DNA of 64,000 bases from Pseudomonas serboccidentalis (GCF_028830055.1 NZ_CP101655.1:3638204-3702203), one strand, 5' to 3'; positions 1-9,382 are shown, numbered from the stretch's first letter. Numbers and translations: made by a program. Notes: a model not told the origin generated them from the sequence alone.

Positions 1-119
1 CCTACCTGACTGAAGTACTGCGCGAAGTGGCGCTGCACCGGAGCGAGAGCGAGGACGATCTGGCGGCGCACACCACCGCATGTGCCCGTGCGTTCTTCAC
101 TCTGCCGACGTTGGTGTAA
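1..119 (+). CDS. C-terminal end of an unidentified protein (partial)
   Basis: The reading frame that starts at base 3 is open to a TAA at 117-119 and gives about 38 residues rich in Leu, Glu, Arg and Ala, ending FFTLPTLV. The codon usage is GC-rich like the neighbouring genes and the frame ends just before a REP element, which is a usual place for a gene end here. The rest of the gene lies left of the window. The helical, charged composition would suit the C-terminus of a small regulator, but too little is visible to name a family. Confidence 0.45.
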   Translation, partial: YLTEVLREVALHRSESEDDLAAHTTACARAFFTLPTLV

Positions 120-124
120 GCCGC

Positions 125-202
125 AAAAGATCGCAGCCTTCGGCAGCTCCTACAGGGTGCACAGCATCTCAATGCAGGAGCTGCCGAAGGCTGCGATCTT
201 TT
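125..202. repeat. REP pair (BIME), family 1
   Basis: Inverted pair of the unit with core GCTGCGATCTTTT and flank GTAGGAGCTGCCGAAGG. Two arms of about 30 bases face each other around a short unrelated centre. The same unit recurs at 1798, 3264, 9312, 15761 and 59531. It lies between the end of one gene and the promoter of the chemoreceptor gene. Confidence 0.85.
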
Positions 203-208
203 GATCTG

Positions 209-222
209 TTGACCCACATCAA
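209..222 (+). promoter_or_regulatory. Candidate Anr/FNR box upstream of the chemoreceptor gene
   Basis: TTGAC-CCAC-ATCAA matches the Anr/FNR consensus TTGAT-N4-ATCAA with one mismatch. Its centre is about 80 bases before the ATG at 295. A CACAAT at 245-250 would serve as a -10 with the box near -41.5, the usual class II activator position. The match is seen in the sequence; oxygen regulation of the gene is inferred. Confidence 0.5.
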
Positions 223-294
223 ACCCGGCTTCCGACATAGCGGCACAATGCTGGCACCTTGCCAAAACTGTTTCCGCTATCAGAGAAGACCTCC

Positions 295-1776
295 ATGGGT
301 GCCTGGCTTAGCAATATCTCGCTGAAATACAAATTCTGGGCGGTCAACGCGGTCGCCTTCGTCACCACCCTGCTGCTGGTGCTGTACGCCGTGCAACTCG
401 AGCAGCAGGCCCGCAGCCAGGCGTCCAAAACCTCCGCTCAGGCCCAGGCGCAATTGCTCAAGGCCTGGCCGACCGGGCAGGCGCTGCCCAAGGCCGACCA
501 GGTGTTGAGCTTCAAACGCGGGGAAGCACCGCGCCTCAACGATCAACCCGTGCTGGAAATCAGCGACAGCAACGGCTGGAACGAGATCAATCACCTGCCA
601 TTGTTCGGCAACAACCCGCTGATGGGCGCCGAAGTGTTCAGCCGTGCCAACGGCGAGCAAGTCGCAGTCATCGCCTATGGCCCAAGCCTGGCGCAAGTGT
701 TCAGCGAGCGTTTTGCCAACTACGCCGTTGCCGTGTTCATCCTGATGCTGGCAATGCTCGGCGCTTCGCAACTGCTGATCCGCTTCCTGCTCAGCCAGCT
801 CAATACATTGAAAGACGTAATGCTGCATGTCGAGAAAAGCGGCGACCTCTCGGCCCGTGTGCCGCTGGCCTGCAAGGATGAAGTCGGGCAGATGGCCAAC
901 GCGTTCAATGCGATGCAGGCCGGTTATCAACGGGTGGTCACGACCGTTGCCAACACCGCGCGACAACTCGACGTTGGCGCTGCACGCCTGGCGGCGAGCA
1001 TGAACGAGGTGCGCCACGGCATGCTCGGCCAACAGAGCGAGACCGATCAGGCCGCGACGGCGATCAATGAAATGACCGCCACGGTTTACCACATCGCCCA
1101 GCACGCCGGCGCCACCCGTGATCTGTCGCAGACCGCCGATGGCCTGGCTGGCAGCGGTCAGCAAGTGGTCAGCCGCGTGCAGCAGTCGATTGCCGGACTC
1201 TCCAGCGGTGTGCAGCAGACCGCTGAGATGATCCAGCGCCTGGCCGAAGACAGCCAGAAGATCAATGGCGTGGTCAGTGTGATTCACAGCATCGCCGAGC
1301 AAACCAACCTGCTGGCCCTCAACGCGGCCATCGAAGCCGCCCGGGCCGGTGAGATGGGCCGTGGGTTTGCCGTGGTCGCCGATGAGGTACGCAACCTGGC
1401 GAAACGCGTGCAGACCTCCACCGATGAAATCACCACCATGGTGTCGGCATTGCAGGCCGGCACCCGCGATGCGGTGGACTTCATGCAGGAGAGTTCCTAC
1501 AAGGCCGACGACTGCGTGCAACAGGCGCAGGAGGCTGGCGAGGCGCTGGCGGAAATCACCGGTGCCGTGGCGCAGATGCGCGAGAGCAACACGCAGATCG
1601 CGGTGGCGGCGGAGCAGCAGAGTCAGGTGGCCGAGGAGATGAATCGGGCGGTGGTTAGTATTCGTGATGTAACCGAGAACACTGTGCAGCAGACGGTGGA
1701 TTCGGCGACCACCAGTAATGAGCTGGCGACACTGGCCGGGGAGCTGAGCAAGGCCATCGGGCAGTTGAAGCTCTGA
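295..1776 (+). CDS. Methyl-accepting chemotaxis protein
   Basis: Transmembrane chemoreceptor of 493 aa that passes ligand signals to CheW/CheA. Order: short cytoplasmic start, TM1 about 14-33, a rather small periplasmic domain of about 105 residues, TM2 about 142-163, HAMP about 165-218, then the signalling coiled coil. The conserved hairpin tip reads [19 protein letters not shown], starting near residue 335, followed by [18 protein letters not shown] chose ATG 295 because it gives a normal short N-terminus; an upstream TTG at 259 would add 12 unlikely residues. The gene is monocistronic, between REP pairs, with a possible Anr box about 75 bases upstream. The ligand is unknown; the periplasmic region is too small for a double-Cache domain. 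Confidence 0.93.
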   Translation: MGAWLSNISLKYKFWAVNAVAFVTTLLLVLYAVQLEQQARSQASKTSAQAQAQLLKAWPTGQALPKADQVLSFKRGEAPRLNDQPVLEISDSNGWNEINHLPLFGNNPLMGAEVFSRANGEQVAVIAYGPSLAQVFSERFANYAVAVFILMLAMLGASQLLIRFLLSQLNTLKDVMLHVEKSGDLSARVPLACKDEVGQMANAFNAMQAGYQRVVTTVANTARQLDVGAARLAASMNEVRHGMLGQQSETDQAATAINEMTATVYHIAQHAGATRDLSQTADGLAGSGQQVVSRVQQSIAGLSSGVQQTAEMIQRLAEDSQKINGVVSVIHSIAEQTNLLALNAAIEAARAGEMGRGFAVVADEVRNLAKRVQTSTDEITTMVSALQAGTRDAVDFMQESSYKADDCVQQAQEAGEALAEITGAVAQMRESNTQIAVAAEQQSQVAEEMNRAVVSIRDVTENTVQQTVDSATTSNELATLAGELSKAIGQLKL

Positions 1777-1777
1777 A

Positions 1778-1801
1778 GATCAAAAGATCAAAAGATCAAA
1801 A
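1778..1801. repeat. Three tandem copies of GATCAAAA
   Basis: GATCAAAA is repeated three times directly after the chemoreceptor stop codon and runs into the GATCG of the next REP element. It looks like slippage duplication of the REP edge. Confidence 0.8.
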
Positions 1802-1875
1802 GATCGCAGCCTTCGGCAGCTCCTACATTGGAATGCAGGTTCCTGTAGGAGCTGCCGAAGGCTGCGATCTTTTTT
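1798..1875. repeat. REP pair (BIME), family 1; may also terminate transcription
   Basis: Two inverted family 1 REP units separated by about 15 bases form a long hairpin that ends in a run of six T at about 1870-1875. It lies 20 bases after the chemoreceptor stop, so it may act as that gene's terminator. Confidence 0.85.
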
Positions 1876-1979
1876 GTCCATCATTACTATGATGCCAATA
1901 GCCAACCTTGATTCGCCGCCCCACCCGCCCCGGCCTATTCTTCAATCATGTGTTCAACATGGATCGAGGAGTAGCAAAC

Positions 1980-2345
1980 ATGGGCAAACGTCACCCCAAT
2001 CTTCCCGCGTGGCAATGGCGCGCGTACCCGAACAATCACCAGCACCCGACCAATCTGGTGTTGCACCTGATTGCCGTGCCGTTGTTCATCGTCGCGTTTC
2101 TGCTGATCGTGTCCGGGGTGTTCAGCCTGAGCCTGGCGAGTGTCGCCATCGGCGTGATCGGGATCGTCGCGGCGCTGGGTCTGCAGCGCCACGGCCACAG
2201 CCTGGAGGCGCAAGCCTCCGAGCCGTTCAGTGATCGCCAGGATGCCGTGTCACGCCTGCTGGTCGAACAGTTTCTGACCTTTCCACGGTTTTTCCTCAGC
2301 GGCGGCTGGTGGCGCGCCTGGCGTGAGCGCCACCGTCGGCATTGA
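1980..2345 (+). CDS. Mpo1-like (DUF962) membrane protein
   Basis: Protein of 121 aa of the Mpo1/YGL010w-like family, whose yeast member is an Fe(II) dioxygenase of fatty-acid alpha-oxidation; bacterial members are uncharacterised. The HPTNLVLHLIAVPLF stretch near the N-terminus and two hydrophobic helices at about 23-45 and 48-67 fit the family. Later conserved-looking residues include HGHSLE and EP. ATG 1980 follows a GAGGAG Shine-Dalgarno; an upstream in-frame start at 1908 would add 24 residues without support. The gene converges on the thioesterase gene, ending one base from its 3' end. Confidence 0.8.
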   Translation: MGKRHPNLPAWQWRAYPNNHQHPTNLVLHLIAVPLFIVAFLLIVSGVFSLSLASVAIGVIGIVAALGLQRHGHSLEAQASEPFSDRQDAVSRLLVEQFLTFPRFFLSGGWWRAWRERHRRH

Positions 2346-2346
2346 T

Positions 2347-3141
2347 TCAGGCAAAAATCGTCACGGTCTGCCGGCTCATGGCGATCAATTCCCCTTCCGC
2401 GCTCCACAGCTTGGCGGCGACATGGCCGTAGCCGTCGGCGGCGTACTCGATGTCAGCCAGGTATTTGCACCAGTCCAGCGTGCTCAAGTCGCGTAGTGGC
2501 TGAACGAACTCAATGGTCCAGGTCAATGTGCTGCCCGGTGCCGGTTTCTTCAGGTACGGCAACAAGGCCGGCGGCCACGCATCCACCAGTGCCAGCAGAT
2601 GCGCCTCATTGACCGGCTCTTCCTTGACGTCCCCACGCAAACGCACCCAGCCGCCCATCTGCCGCGAGGTGTTGCCGGTGAACGGCATGCCGCCGACACT
2701 CCAGCGCATCGACAGATGACGCATGAACTCCGGGGTCACGCCCTTGATATAAGGCAGCTCCTGGCATTCATCCCAGTGCTTCATTTCGGCTGCTGGATAG
2801 GCGGCAACTGCCACTTCCGAAGGTCGCGAGGCACCAAAGCTGCCTTGCACGATCGTCACCACCTGACCATTCTGCATCGCACGCCCCAGCACCTGGCTGA
2901 CCGCTTTGCCTTCGCGCAACACATCGACTTCGAAACTCACCGGCACTTGCGGCTCGACCGGGCCGACAAAGGTGATCGCCAGCGATCGCACCGGGCGATC
3001 CGCGGGCACTTTCGCGCGCATGGCTTCGTATTGCAGCGCCGCCACCAGACCGCCAAAACTGGCCCGGCCCTGACCCCACTCGGCGGGAATGGTCAGTTCT
3101 GGTTGGCGACGGACCGCTTCGAGCAGATCGGAAAAACGCAT
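2347..3141 (-). CDS. Acyl-CoA thioesterase, TesB-like double hot-dog family
   Basis: Protein of 264 aa expected to hydrolyse acyl-CoA thioesters in the cytoplasm. The N-terminal half carries the family feature GQGRASFGGLVAALQYEAM (a FGG at the first helix), and the C-terminal half repeats the hot-dog fold with WTIEFVQPLRDLSTLDWCKY. The length fits the compact TesB/acyl-CoA thioesterase 3 group. Start ATG 3141 gives MRFSDLLEA, typical of Pseudomonas members. It stands alone, with a REP pair upstream. Substrate chain length cannot be read from the sequence. Confidence 0.85.
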   Translation of the reverse strand: MRFSDLLEAVRRQPELTIPAEWGQGRASFGGLVAALQYEAMRAKVPADRPVRSLAITFVGPVEPQVPVSFEVDVLREGKAVSQVLGRAMQNGQVVTIVQGSFGASRPSEVAVAAYPAAEMKHWDECQELPYIKGVTPEFMRHLSMRWSVGGMPFTGNTSRQMGGWVRLRGDVKEEPVNEAHLLALVDAWPPALLPYLKKPAPGSTLTWTIEFVQPLRDLSTLDWCKYLADIEYAADGYGHVAAKLWSAEGELIAMSRQTVTIFA

Positions 3142-3263
3142 GACAACCTCGTAAAGCCAAAGTGAATGCAGCGATCTTAACCAGCATGGCAGAGCGCCGC
3201 AGCGTCTATTCCGGTCAAATGGACTGACAGAAAGGCCTTATCCGGTTTCCTGCTCAATGAAAA

Positions 3264-3344
3264 ACCCCTGTAGGAGCTGCCGAAGACTGCGATCTTTTGA
3301 CCTTCAAAAGCCAAGATCGCAGCCTTCGCAGCTCCTACAGGGGT
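3264..3344. repeat. REP pair (BIME), family 1
   Basis: Outer arms ACCCCTGTAGGAGCTG and CAGCTCCTACAGGGGT are exact inverted copies. The inner parts carry the GCGATCTT core with a few mismatches, including a lost GG on the right arm. It lies between the thioesterase start and the CHAD gene end. Confidence 0.85.
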
Positions 3345-3354
3345 TCAGGTGATA

Positions 3355-4143
3355 TCAGGATTTTTTGAAGCAGCTTGAACTGAGTTTTTCCAGCACCCGG
3401 TCCGCCTTGGCTTCAGCCTTGATCAGGCCCGCCTGCCAGGTCGCAACGCACGGTTGCAGATCGCTTTCCTGCTCGGCCCGCGCCAGCCACTGCCAGCAAT
3501 CGTGCCAGTCACCCAGAGCGCCCTGCGCTGACTTCAGCCGGGCCAGCGCCGCTTCAGGCAGACGATCCAGCTCCGGGTAGGCTTCGATGCCATAGCGCAC
3601 GCGCTTGATCAGCAAGCGCAGACGATGCCGGTCGTGGGCTGGATCGTGCAGCGCTTCGTCGAGTTTTTTCCATTGCTTGTGCAGGCGTTTCTCGATGCGT
3701 TTGCCCAGGCCCTTGAGCAGGCCCTGACGCTGGGAGGCGCGCAAGAATCGCGGAAAGGCGTCGAGAATGATCAGCAGCGACGCCACTTCGGCACTCGCGG
3801 CCAGTGCCGGATAGGCGTCGGCCATTTGCGCCATGCGTCGCTGCGCCGCTTGTGGCTGATCGTGCTGGAGCAGATACGCCGCCAGCACCTCGCGGTCACG
3901 CCACGGCGTGGTCAACTGCCCCACCGCCGATGCAGCCCCCTCCAATTGCTCGACACCAGGCAAGCCGCGCAATGGCCGTAGCAGGCTGCGCAAGCGTCGC
4001 ACCGTGGTGCGCAAGTCGTGCAGTGCCTCGGGGTCGGTACGCGCGGTCAAGCGCGCCTGACAGGCCAGCAGCCGCACTTCCAGGCTCAGGACATGAGCCA
4101 CCAACCGATCCACCAACGCCGACATCACTCGCTCCAGACTCAA
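3355..4143 (-). CDS. CHAD domain-containing protein
   Basis: Protein of 262 aa made almost wholly of a CHAD domain, a helical fold with conserved histidines that binds inorganic polyphosphate and is often found next to CYTH phosphatases. Diagnostic features are HDLRTTVRRLRSLLRPLRG near residues 42-60 and a second basic helix with RHRLRLLIKRVRYGIEAY. The many Arg, Lys and His residues fit polyanion binding. No CYTH partner or polyphosphate kinase lies nearby. It is preceded on the same strand by a small lipoprotein gene about 60 bases upstream. Confidence 0.88.
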   Translation of the reverse strand: MSLERVMSALVDRLVAHVLSLEVRLLACQARLTARTDPEALHDLRTTVRRLRSLLRPLRGLPGVEQLEGAASAVGQLTTPWRDREVLAAYLLQHDQPQAAQRRMAQMADAYPALAASAEVASLLIILDAFPRFLRASQRQGLLKGLGKRIEKRLHKQWKKLDEALHDPAHDRHRLRLLIKRVRYGIEAYPELDRLPEAALARLKSAQGALGDWHDCWQWLARAEQESDLQPCVATWQAGLIKAEAKADRVLEKLSSSCFKKS

Positions 4144-4204
4144 ATGGCTTGAAAGACAAGTCTGCCGTTGGATGGCAGGCGCATCCTTGCGTTATGTCAG
4201 CAGC

Positions 4205-4486
4205 TTAGCGTCCGGCGCGGGATTCGCGAATGTAGAACCGGGCTTTCTCGGCCTTTTTGCTGCAGCCCTCGAAGCCTTCGAATTGCTGTTGGGTCTTGGC
4301 GGCGGTCAGCAACGACAGCGCTTTGGAATAGCTGACCGTGCCGGCGAACCCTTCGGCCTTGGCCAGATCCAGTTCGTGCCACGCCGCATCGAGCTGACTG
4401 CCACAGCTGTCACGATAAGCAGTCTTGCCAGCGCAACCGGCCAATGCCAGCGCGATCAACGGCACACAGATCCAGGCTTTCATCAC
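4205..4486 (-). CDS. Small hypothetical lipoprotein
   Basis: Protein of 93 aa. Residues 1-18 form a signal peptide with lipobox LAGC, so Cys18 should be lipidated and the mature protein (about 76 aa) anchored in a membrane. The mature part is helical and charged with two further Cys (in SCGS and GCSK) that could form a disulfide. No known domain recognised. It may share transcripts with the CHAD gene downstream. A second in-frame ATG is at codon 2. Confidence 0.75.
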   Translation of the reverse strand: MMKAWICVPLIALALAGCAGKTAYRDSCGSQLDAAWHELDLAKAEGFAGTVSYSKALSLLTAAKTQQQFEGFEGCSKKAEKARFYIRESRAGR

Positions 4487-4698
4487 TTACACCTCAAAAT
4501 AGGTCAACAGTCGTGCAGGTAAGACGCTGCGGCAAGGAAAAAGTGCCTTGGCGCCCATCAATCTACGGTGATCAAAGGATAGCGCTGCGCGGGCATCGCG
4601 TATCGAAAAAACGACGCCGTAGCCGCCCTGAACGACCCTGCCGATTGTCGCCCGCCCCCGGATGGGTGCATTGTGGAACCTTGTCGGGAGGAAGTTTG

Positions 4699-5736
4699 AT
4701 GAAAAAGCGTGTCGCACTGGTGCTGGGCTCCGGTGGCGCCCGGGGCTATGCCCATATCGGGGTCATTGAGGAGATCGAAAGACGCGGTTACGACATTGCC
4801 TGCATTGCCGGTTGTTCGATGGGCGCGGTCGTCGGCGGGATCTATGCGGCGGGCAAGCTCGAGGAGTACCGCAACTGGATCGAAACCCTCGATTATCTGG
4901 ACGTGCTGCGGCTGGTGGACGTGAGCTTCCGCCTCGGGGCAATCCGTGGCGAGAAAGTCTTCGGGCAGATCCGCAAGATCGTCGGCGAGATCAACATCGA
5001 AGACTTGCGCATCCCCTACACCGCCGTCGCCGCCGACCTCACCAATCAGCAGGAAATCTGGTTCCAGGAAGGCTGCCTGCATCAGGCGATGCGCGCCTCG
5101 GCGGCGATTCCCAGCCTGTTCACCCCGGTGATGCAAGGCAACCGGATGCTGGTGGACGGCGGCATTCTCAACCCGTTGCCGATCGTGCCGGTGGTGTCGA
5201 GCCACTGTGATCTGATCATTGCGGTCAATCTCAACGCGACCAACCAGCGGCATTACAAACTGCCGGTGATTCAGCGCCCGCCAGCCTTTCGTTCGCGCTT
5301 CGACAGCTTGCTCAGGTCGCTGGGTTCGAAGATGCCGTTCCGCCGCAAGCAGGCCGAGCAGTTGCTGTTGCTCGAGCAGGAAGCCCTGCGCACACAGGCA
5401 GCGGACATCAACCCGTGGCTGGAAGGCAGCGAACCGGAAAGCCAGCAACCGGCAGCCGCCCCCGAGCGCGAAGGCGCACCGAAATCCGCCACCGGTTCGT
5501 TCATCATCGATAACGTCGGGCCGGCGTCACTGCTGGACCTGATCAACCAGAGTTTCGAGGTGATGCAGACGTCGCTGGCGCAATACAAGATCGCCGGGTA
5601 TCCGCCGGACATCCTGATCAACGTGCCGAAGCGCGTGTGCCGGTTTTTCGAGTTCTACAAGGCGCCGGAATTGATCGCGCTGGGGCGGGAGATTGCTCGG
5701 GATACGCTGGATCGGTATGAGAGTGAGCAGGGTTGA
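4699..5736 (+). CDS. Patatin-like phospholipase (RssA-like)
   Basis: Protein of 345 aa, a serine acyl hydrolase with a Ser-Asp dyad. The oxyanion loop GSGGARGYAH is at residues 10-19, the nucleophile elbow GCSMG at 38-42 (Ser40) and the catalytic DGG at 153-155. ATG 4699 follows GGGAGGAAG and starts directly at the patatin fold; the longer open frame upstream has no support. The C-terminal third (about 215-345) is less conserved and includes a Pro/Glu-rich linker near 245-265. Family members are esterases or phospholipases of uncertain physiological substrate. Single gene, followed by a REP pair. Confidence 0.88.
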   Translation: MKKRVALVLGSGGARGYAHIGVIEEIERRGYDIACIAGCSMGAVVGGIYAAGKLEEYRNWIETLDYLDVLRLVDVSFRLGAIRGEKVFGQIRKIVGEINIEDLRIPYTAVAADLTNQQEIWFQEGCLHQAMRASAAIPSLFTPVMQGNRMLVDGGILNPLPIVPVVSSHCDLIIAVNLNATNQRHYKLPVIQRPPAFRSRFDSLLRSLGSKMPFRRKQAEQLLLLEQEALRTQAADINPWLEGSEPESQQPAAAPEREGAPKSATGSFIIDNVGPASLLDLINQSFEVMQTSLAQYKIAGYPPDILINVPKRVCRFFEFYKAPELIALGREIARDTLDRYESEQG

Positions 5737-5772
5737 GTGCCTGAAAGGTCTCTATTGAATGCAATGCCCTCA

Positions 5773-5845
5773 TCGCGAGCAGGCTCACTCCTACATTGAA
5801 TCTGCGTCGATCACAAAACCCTTGCAGGAGCGAGCCTGCTCGCGA
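5773..5845. repeat. REP pair (BIME), family 2
   Basis: Inverted pair of the second REP unit, ATCGCGAGCAGGCTCACTCC, in the 3' intergenic space between convergent genes (patatin-like and kdpE). The right arm has a few substitutions. Confidence 0.85.
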
Positions 5846-5871
5846 AGGGGGCTGAACAGACACCACAAAAA

Positions 5872-6570
5872 CTACAGGCTGTTCTCATTCAGCAGCCGAT
5901 ACCCGACCCCCGCCTCCGTCACAATAAACCGGGGCCGCGTCGGGTCATCCGCCAGCTTCTGCCGCAAATGCCCGACGACGATCCGCAAATAATGACTGTC
6001 CTCGGTGTGCGTCGGGCCCCAGATGTCCTTGAGCAACTGCTGCTGGGTGATGACCCGTCCCGGATGCCGTGCCAGTTGCGCCAGCACCGCGTACTCCTTG
6101 CGGGTCAGCGCCACTTCGACACCGTCGAGCAACACCCGCCGATAAGCCAGATCCACAGTCAGCGGGCCAAACGTCAACGCCGCCTGCTGCGCCTCGCCGA
6201 CCGGCGCCTGACGCAATAACGCGCGAACCCGGGCAAGAAATTCCTGGATGCCGAACGGCTTGGTCACGTAGTCATTGGCGCCGCCATCCAGCGCCTGGAC
6301 TTTCTGCCCTTCGCTGGCCCGCACCGAGAGCACCAGCACCGGTGCGGTGGCCCATTCGCGAAACTCGCGCAGCACCTGCTGGCCGTCCATGTCCGGCAGG
6401 CCGAGGTCGAGCACCAGCAAGTCCGGCTTGTTCAGCGCGGCCTGGGCCAGGCCCTCGGTGCCGGTGCCGGCCTCCAGCACTTTGTAGCCTTGTGAGGCGA
6501 GGCTGATGCGCAGGAATTTGCGGATTTGCGGTTCGTCATCGATGACCAAAATGGTCGCGGTCTGGCTCAT
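5872..6570 (-). CDS. kdpE: KdpE, response regulator of the kdp operon
   Basis: Protein of 232 aa, OmpR/PhoB type. The receiver domain (1-120) has the acidic pair D11/D12 and phospho-acceptor Asp55 in LVLDLGLPDMDG; the C-terminal winged helix covers about 130-227 (VALTRKEYAVLAQL, HYLRIVVGHLRQKL). It receives phosphate from KdpD and activates kdpFABC when K+ is scarce or ionic stress occurs. It is last in the kdp cluster, 48 bases after kdpD, so probably cotranscribed with it. Confidence 0.96.
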   Translation of the reverse strand: MSQTATILVIDDEPQIRKFLRISLASQGYKVLEAGTGTEGLAQAALNKPDLLVLDLGLPDMDGQQVLREFREWATAPVLVLSVRASEGQKVQALDGGANDYVTKPFGIQEFLARVRALLRQAPVGEAQQAALTFGPLTVDLAYRRVLLDGVEVALTRKEYAVLAQLARHPGRVITQQQLLKDIWGPTHTEDSHYLRIVVGHLRQKLADDPTRPRFIVTEAGVGYRLLNENSL

Positions 6571-6618
6571 GAATTCACATCAACACAAAAGATTGGCAAG
6601 AGAGTAGCGCACCCGGAC

Positions 6619-9270
6619 TCAGGCTTCATTGTCCATTCCCGGTTGCGTCTGCAACGGCAGGTGCAGGGTGATGCAGGTGCCGCGTCCATCGATACCGTCA
6701 GCGACGCTGATCCGCCCGCCATGCGCACCGACCATGCCCTGACAGATCGCCAGCCCCAGACCGGTGCCCTGCCCGCCGCGATCACCGCGGGCGGCGGTGT
6801 AGAACATGTCGAAAATCTTCGCCCGCTCGTCTGCGGGAATCCCCGGCCCCTCATCGCTGACCGAGAAAAAAATCTCCTCGTCATTCGCCCCGGCGCTCAG
6901 TTGCAAACGACCATGCGGCGGTGAGAACCGCGCAGCGTTTTCCAGCACATTGACCAGCGCCTGCTCGATCAGCGCCGCATGCACGAACAGCAGCGGCAAT
7001 TCTTCCGGCACATCGGTGCTCACCTGCAACGGCGCCAGCACCGCACGCAGGCGATTGAGCGAACTGCCGACAATGTCGGCCGGCGCCACCCAGTCGCGCG
7101 CCAGCTTCAACGCACCGTGACCGAGGCGGGTCATGTCCAGCAGGTTCTGGATGTAGCGGTCGAGGCGTTCGGCTTCATCGCGGGTGCCTTCGAGCAACTC
7201 GCGGCGATCTTCCAGCGGGATGGCTTCGCCGAGGGCCAGCAGGCTGTCGATACTGCCGCGCATGGCGGTCAGCGGCGTGCGCAGATCGTGGGACACCGAG
7301 GCGAGCAATGCACTGCGCAATTGCTCGGTTTCACCGTGCAGGCGCGCAGCTTCCAGATCGTCCGCCAATTGCGCCCGGGCCAGTGCCTGAGCCAGTGGCT
7401 GACTCAACGCGGTGAGCAGGCGCCGACGCTGGCCACTCAAGGTCTGGCCTTCTTTGGCACAGACCCCGAGCAACGCCAGCGGCCCGTCCTCCACCGACAG
7501 CGGCCACCACCACCAGCGACCGAACGGCAGCGTGCCGGTGCCCATGCCTGCCGGTTGATCGTGCTGCCAGGCCCAGTCGGCGGCGGCACGTTCGGATTCG
7601 GTGAACTCCAGCGGCCCGCCGGTCTCGACTTTCCAGCCGCCCTGCCCGTCCCGATTGAGCAGGCACAACTGCAGATCGCTCCAGCCATTGAGGTGCTGCG
7701 CGGCGGCGCTGACCACCGCCTGACGGTCCGTCGCGGCGGTAAGTTTGCGCGACAGATCGAGCAGTTCAGTGGTCTCCTCCTGAGTGTCGCGCAGGGCCTG
7801 CAACTGGCGCCGCTGGCGGGCGGCGAGGTTGCCGGTGAGCGCCGCCATCAGCAGGAAGAACAGCAAGGTCAGGACGTCTTCTTCGCGCTGGATGGCGAAG
7901 GAAAAATTCGGCGGAATGAACAGAAAATCGTACGTCAGGAACGACAACGCCGCACAGGCCAACGCCGGCCCCAAGCTGCTGCGCACCGCCACCAGCAACA
8001 CCGCCGCGAGGAATACCAGCGAGATGTTCGGCAGCGGCAACACACTCGACACCGCCCACGCCAGAGCGCTGGCCAGCACCGTGGCAACCAGCGCCAACAG
8101 ATAGTCGAACCAGACCAGCGTTGGCGTCACCCGCGGGCGCGGTTGAAGGTCCTCATGGTCGTTGTCGAGGACGTTGATTTCCAGCCCGTGAGCCTGGCGC
8201 AGCAAACGTGCTGCAAGCCCGCCACCGAACAGGCGACGACGCAGACTCGGCCGCGACTGGCCGACCAGCACCAGACTCGCGCGGCGCTCAGCGGCATGCT
8301 GAATCAGGGTTTTCACCACTTCACCGGCACGCAGCAACACCACTTCGCCGCCCAGACGTTCAGCCAATTGCTGGGCATTTTGCAGGCGCAGGCGCGATTG
8401 CTCATCGCGCACCGTGCCGTTGTCGACGTGTACCAGACTCCACGGCAAATGCCGACGCTGGGCGACGCGACTGGCGTGACGCACCAGGCGTTCAGCCTGT
8501 GCATCACCGTCGATCCCCACCAGCAAACGCCCGCGCACCGCCGGGGCCGCCTGACCGAGTTGACGATAGCCTTGGGCCAGATCGTTATCGACCTGCGCAG
8601 CCGCCGTTTGCATCGCCAGTTCGCGCAGCGCGGTGAGGTTGGTCTGGGTGAAAAACGCATCGATCGCCGCCCGCGCCTGCTCCGGTACGTAGACCTTGCC
8701 TTCGCGCAGACGCTCCAGCAGTTCGCGCGATGGCAGGTCGATCAGCAGCAGTTCGTAAGCCTCCTGCAGCACCCAGTCCGGCAGGGTTTCGCGCACCTGC
8801 ACGCCGGTGATGCCGCGTACCTGGTCGTTGAGGCTTTCCAGGTGCTGGACGTTGACCGTGGTGTAGACGTCGATGCCGGCGGCGAGCAGCTCCTGAATGT
8901 CCTGCCAACGTTTGGCGTGGCGACTGCCGGGGGCGTTGGTGTGCGCCAGTTCGTCCACCAGCACCAGTTTCGGTTTGGCCGCGAGCAGGCCGTCGAGGTC
9001 CATTTCTTCGAGCGTCACGCCCCGGTATTCCAAGCGCACCAGCGGTTGCTGCGGCAAGCCGCCGAGCAGCGCCTCGGTTTCGGCCCGGCCGTGGGTTTCA
9101 ACGACGCCGGCAATGATTTTCACGCCTTGGCGCAATTGCGTGTGCGCGGCCTGAAGCATGGCGTAGGTCTTGCCGACACCGGGGGCGGCGCCGAGGAAGA
9201 CTTTCAGCCGGCCACGGCCGTCACGGGGCAGGTCTGCTAACAGCGCGTCGGCGCGGCCGGAGTCACTCAT
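6619..9270 (-). CDS. kdpD: KdpD, sensor histidine kinase
   Basis: Protein of 883 aa and full length. The N-terminal KdpD domain holds the Walker-like GAAPGVGKT (27-35), then a universal-stress-like domain (about 245-370). Four closely spaced TM helices follow at about 390-490, then a GAF-like linker, the dimerisation helix with phospho-His near 661 in SVSHDLRTPL, and the ATPase core with N, G1 (DEGPGIP) and G2 (GTGLGLAI) boxes. It senses K+ limitation and phosphorylates KdpE. It is separated from kdpC by a 115-base gap carrying a REP pair, so it may be expressed at a lower level than kdpFABC. Confidence 0.97.
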   Translation of the reverse strand: MSDSGRADALLADLPRDGRGRLKVFLGAAPGVGKTYAMLQAAHTQLRQGVKIIAGVVETHGRAETEALLGGLPQQPLVRLEYRGVTLEEMDLDGLLAAKPKLVLVDELAHTNAPGSRHAKRWQDIQELLAAGIDVYTTVNVQHLESLNDQVRGITGVQVRETLPDWVLQEAYELLLIDLPSRELLERLREGKVYVPEQARAAIDAFFTQTNLTALRELAMQTAAAQVDNDLAQGYRQLGQAAPAVRGRLLVGIDGDAQAERLVRHASRVAQRRHLPWSLVHVDNGTVRDEQSRLRLQNAQQLAERLGGEVVLLRAGEVVKTLIQHAAERRASLVLVGQSRPSLRRRLFGGGLAARLLRQAHGLEINVLDNDHEDLQPRPRVTPTLVWFDYLLALVATVLASALAWAVSSVLPLPNISLVFLAAVLLVAVRSSLGPALACAALSFLTYDFLFIPPNFSFAIQREEDVLTLLFFLLMAALTGNLAARQRRQLQALRDTQEETTELLDLSRKLTAATDRQAVVSAAAQHLNGWSDLQLCLLNRDGQGGWKVETGGPLEFTESERAAADWAWQHDQPAGMGTGTLPFGRWWWWPLSVEDGPLALLGVCAKEGQTLSGQRRRLLTALSQPLAQALARAQLADDLEAARLHGETEQLRSALLASVSHDLRTPLTAMRGSIDSLLALGEAIPLEDRRELLEGTRDEAERLDRYIQNLLDMTRLGHGALKLARDWVAPADIVGSSLNRLRAVLAPLQVSTDVPEELPLLFVHAALIEQALVNVLENAARFSPPHGRLQLSAGANDEEIFFSVSDEGPGIPADERAKIFDMFYTAARGDRGGQGTGLGLAICQGMVGAHGGRISVADGIDGRGTCITLHLPLQTQPGMDNEA

Positions 9271-9311
9271 CGGAGATTGCCTTGTTCGGTTTGAAATGAG
9301 GGTGAAATGTT

Positions 9312-9382
9312 AAAAGATCGCAGCCTGCGCCAGCGCCTGCAGGCCGATCCAGTGTAGGCGTAGCCGCAGGCTGCGATCTTTT
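9312..9382. repeat. REP pair (BIME), family 1, inside the kdp cluster
   Basis: Inverted units with GCTGCGATCTTTT cores at the outside and a more divergent middle. It lies between kdpC and kdpD, where REP hairpins can stabilise the upstream message or reduce readthrough. Confidence 0.8.

Noticed and set aside
125..202. Repeated units considered as CRISPR
   Set aside because: Units are inverted pairs scattered over the window, not direct repeats with regular spacers.
6979..9240. A 753-codon plus-strand frame opposite kdpD
   Set aside because: Shadow frame with composition bias; KdpD on the other strand is intact.
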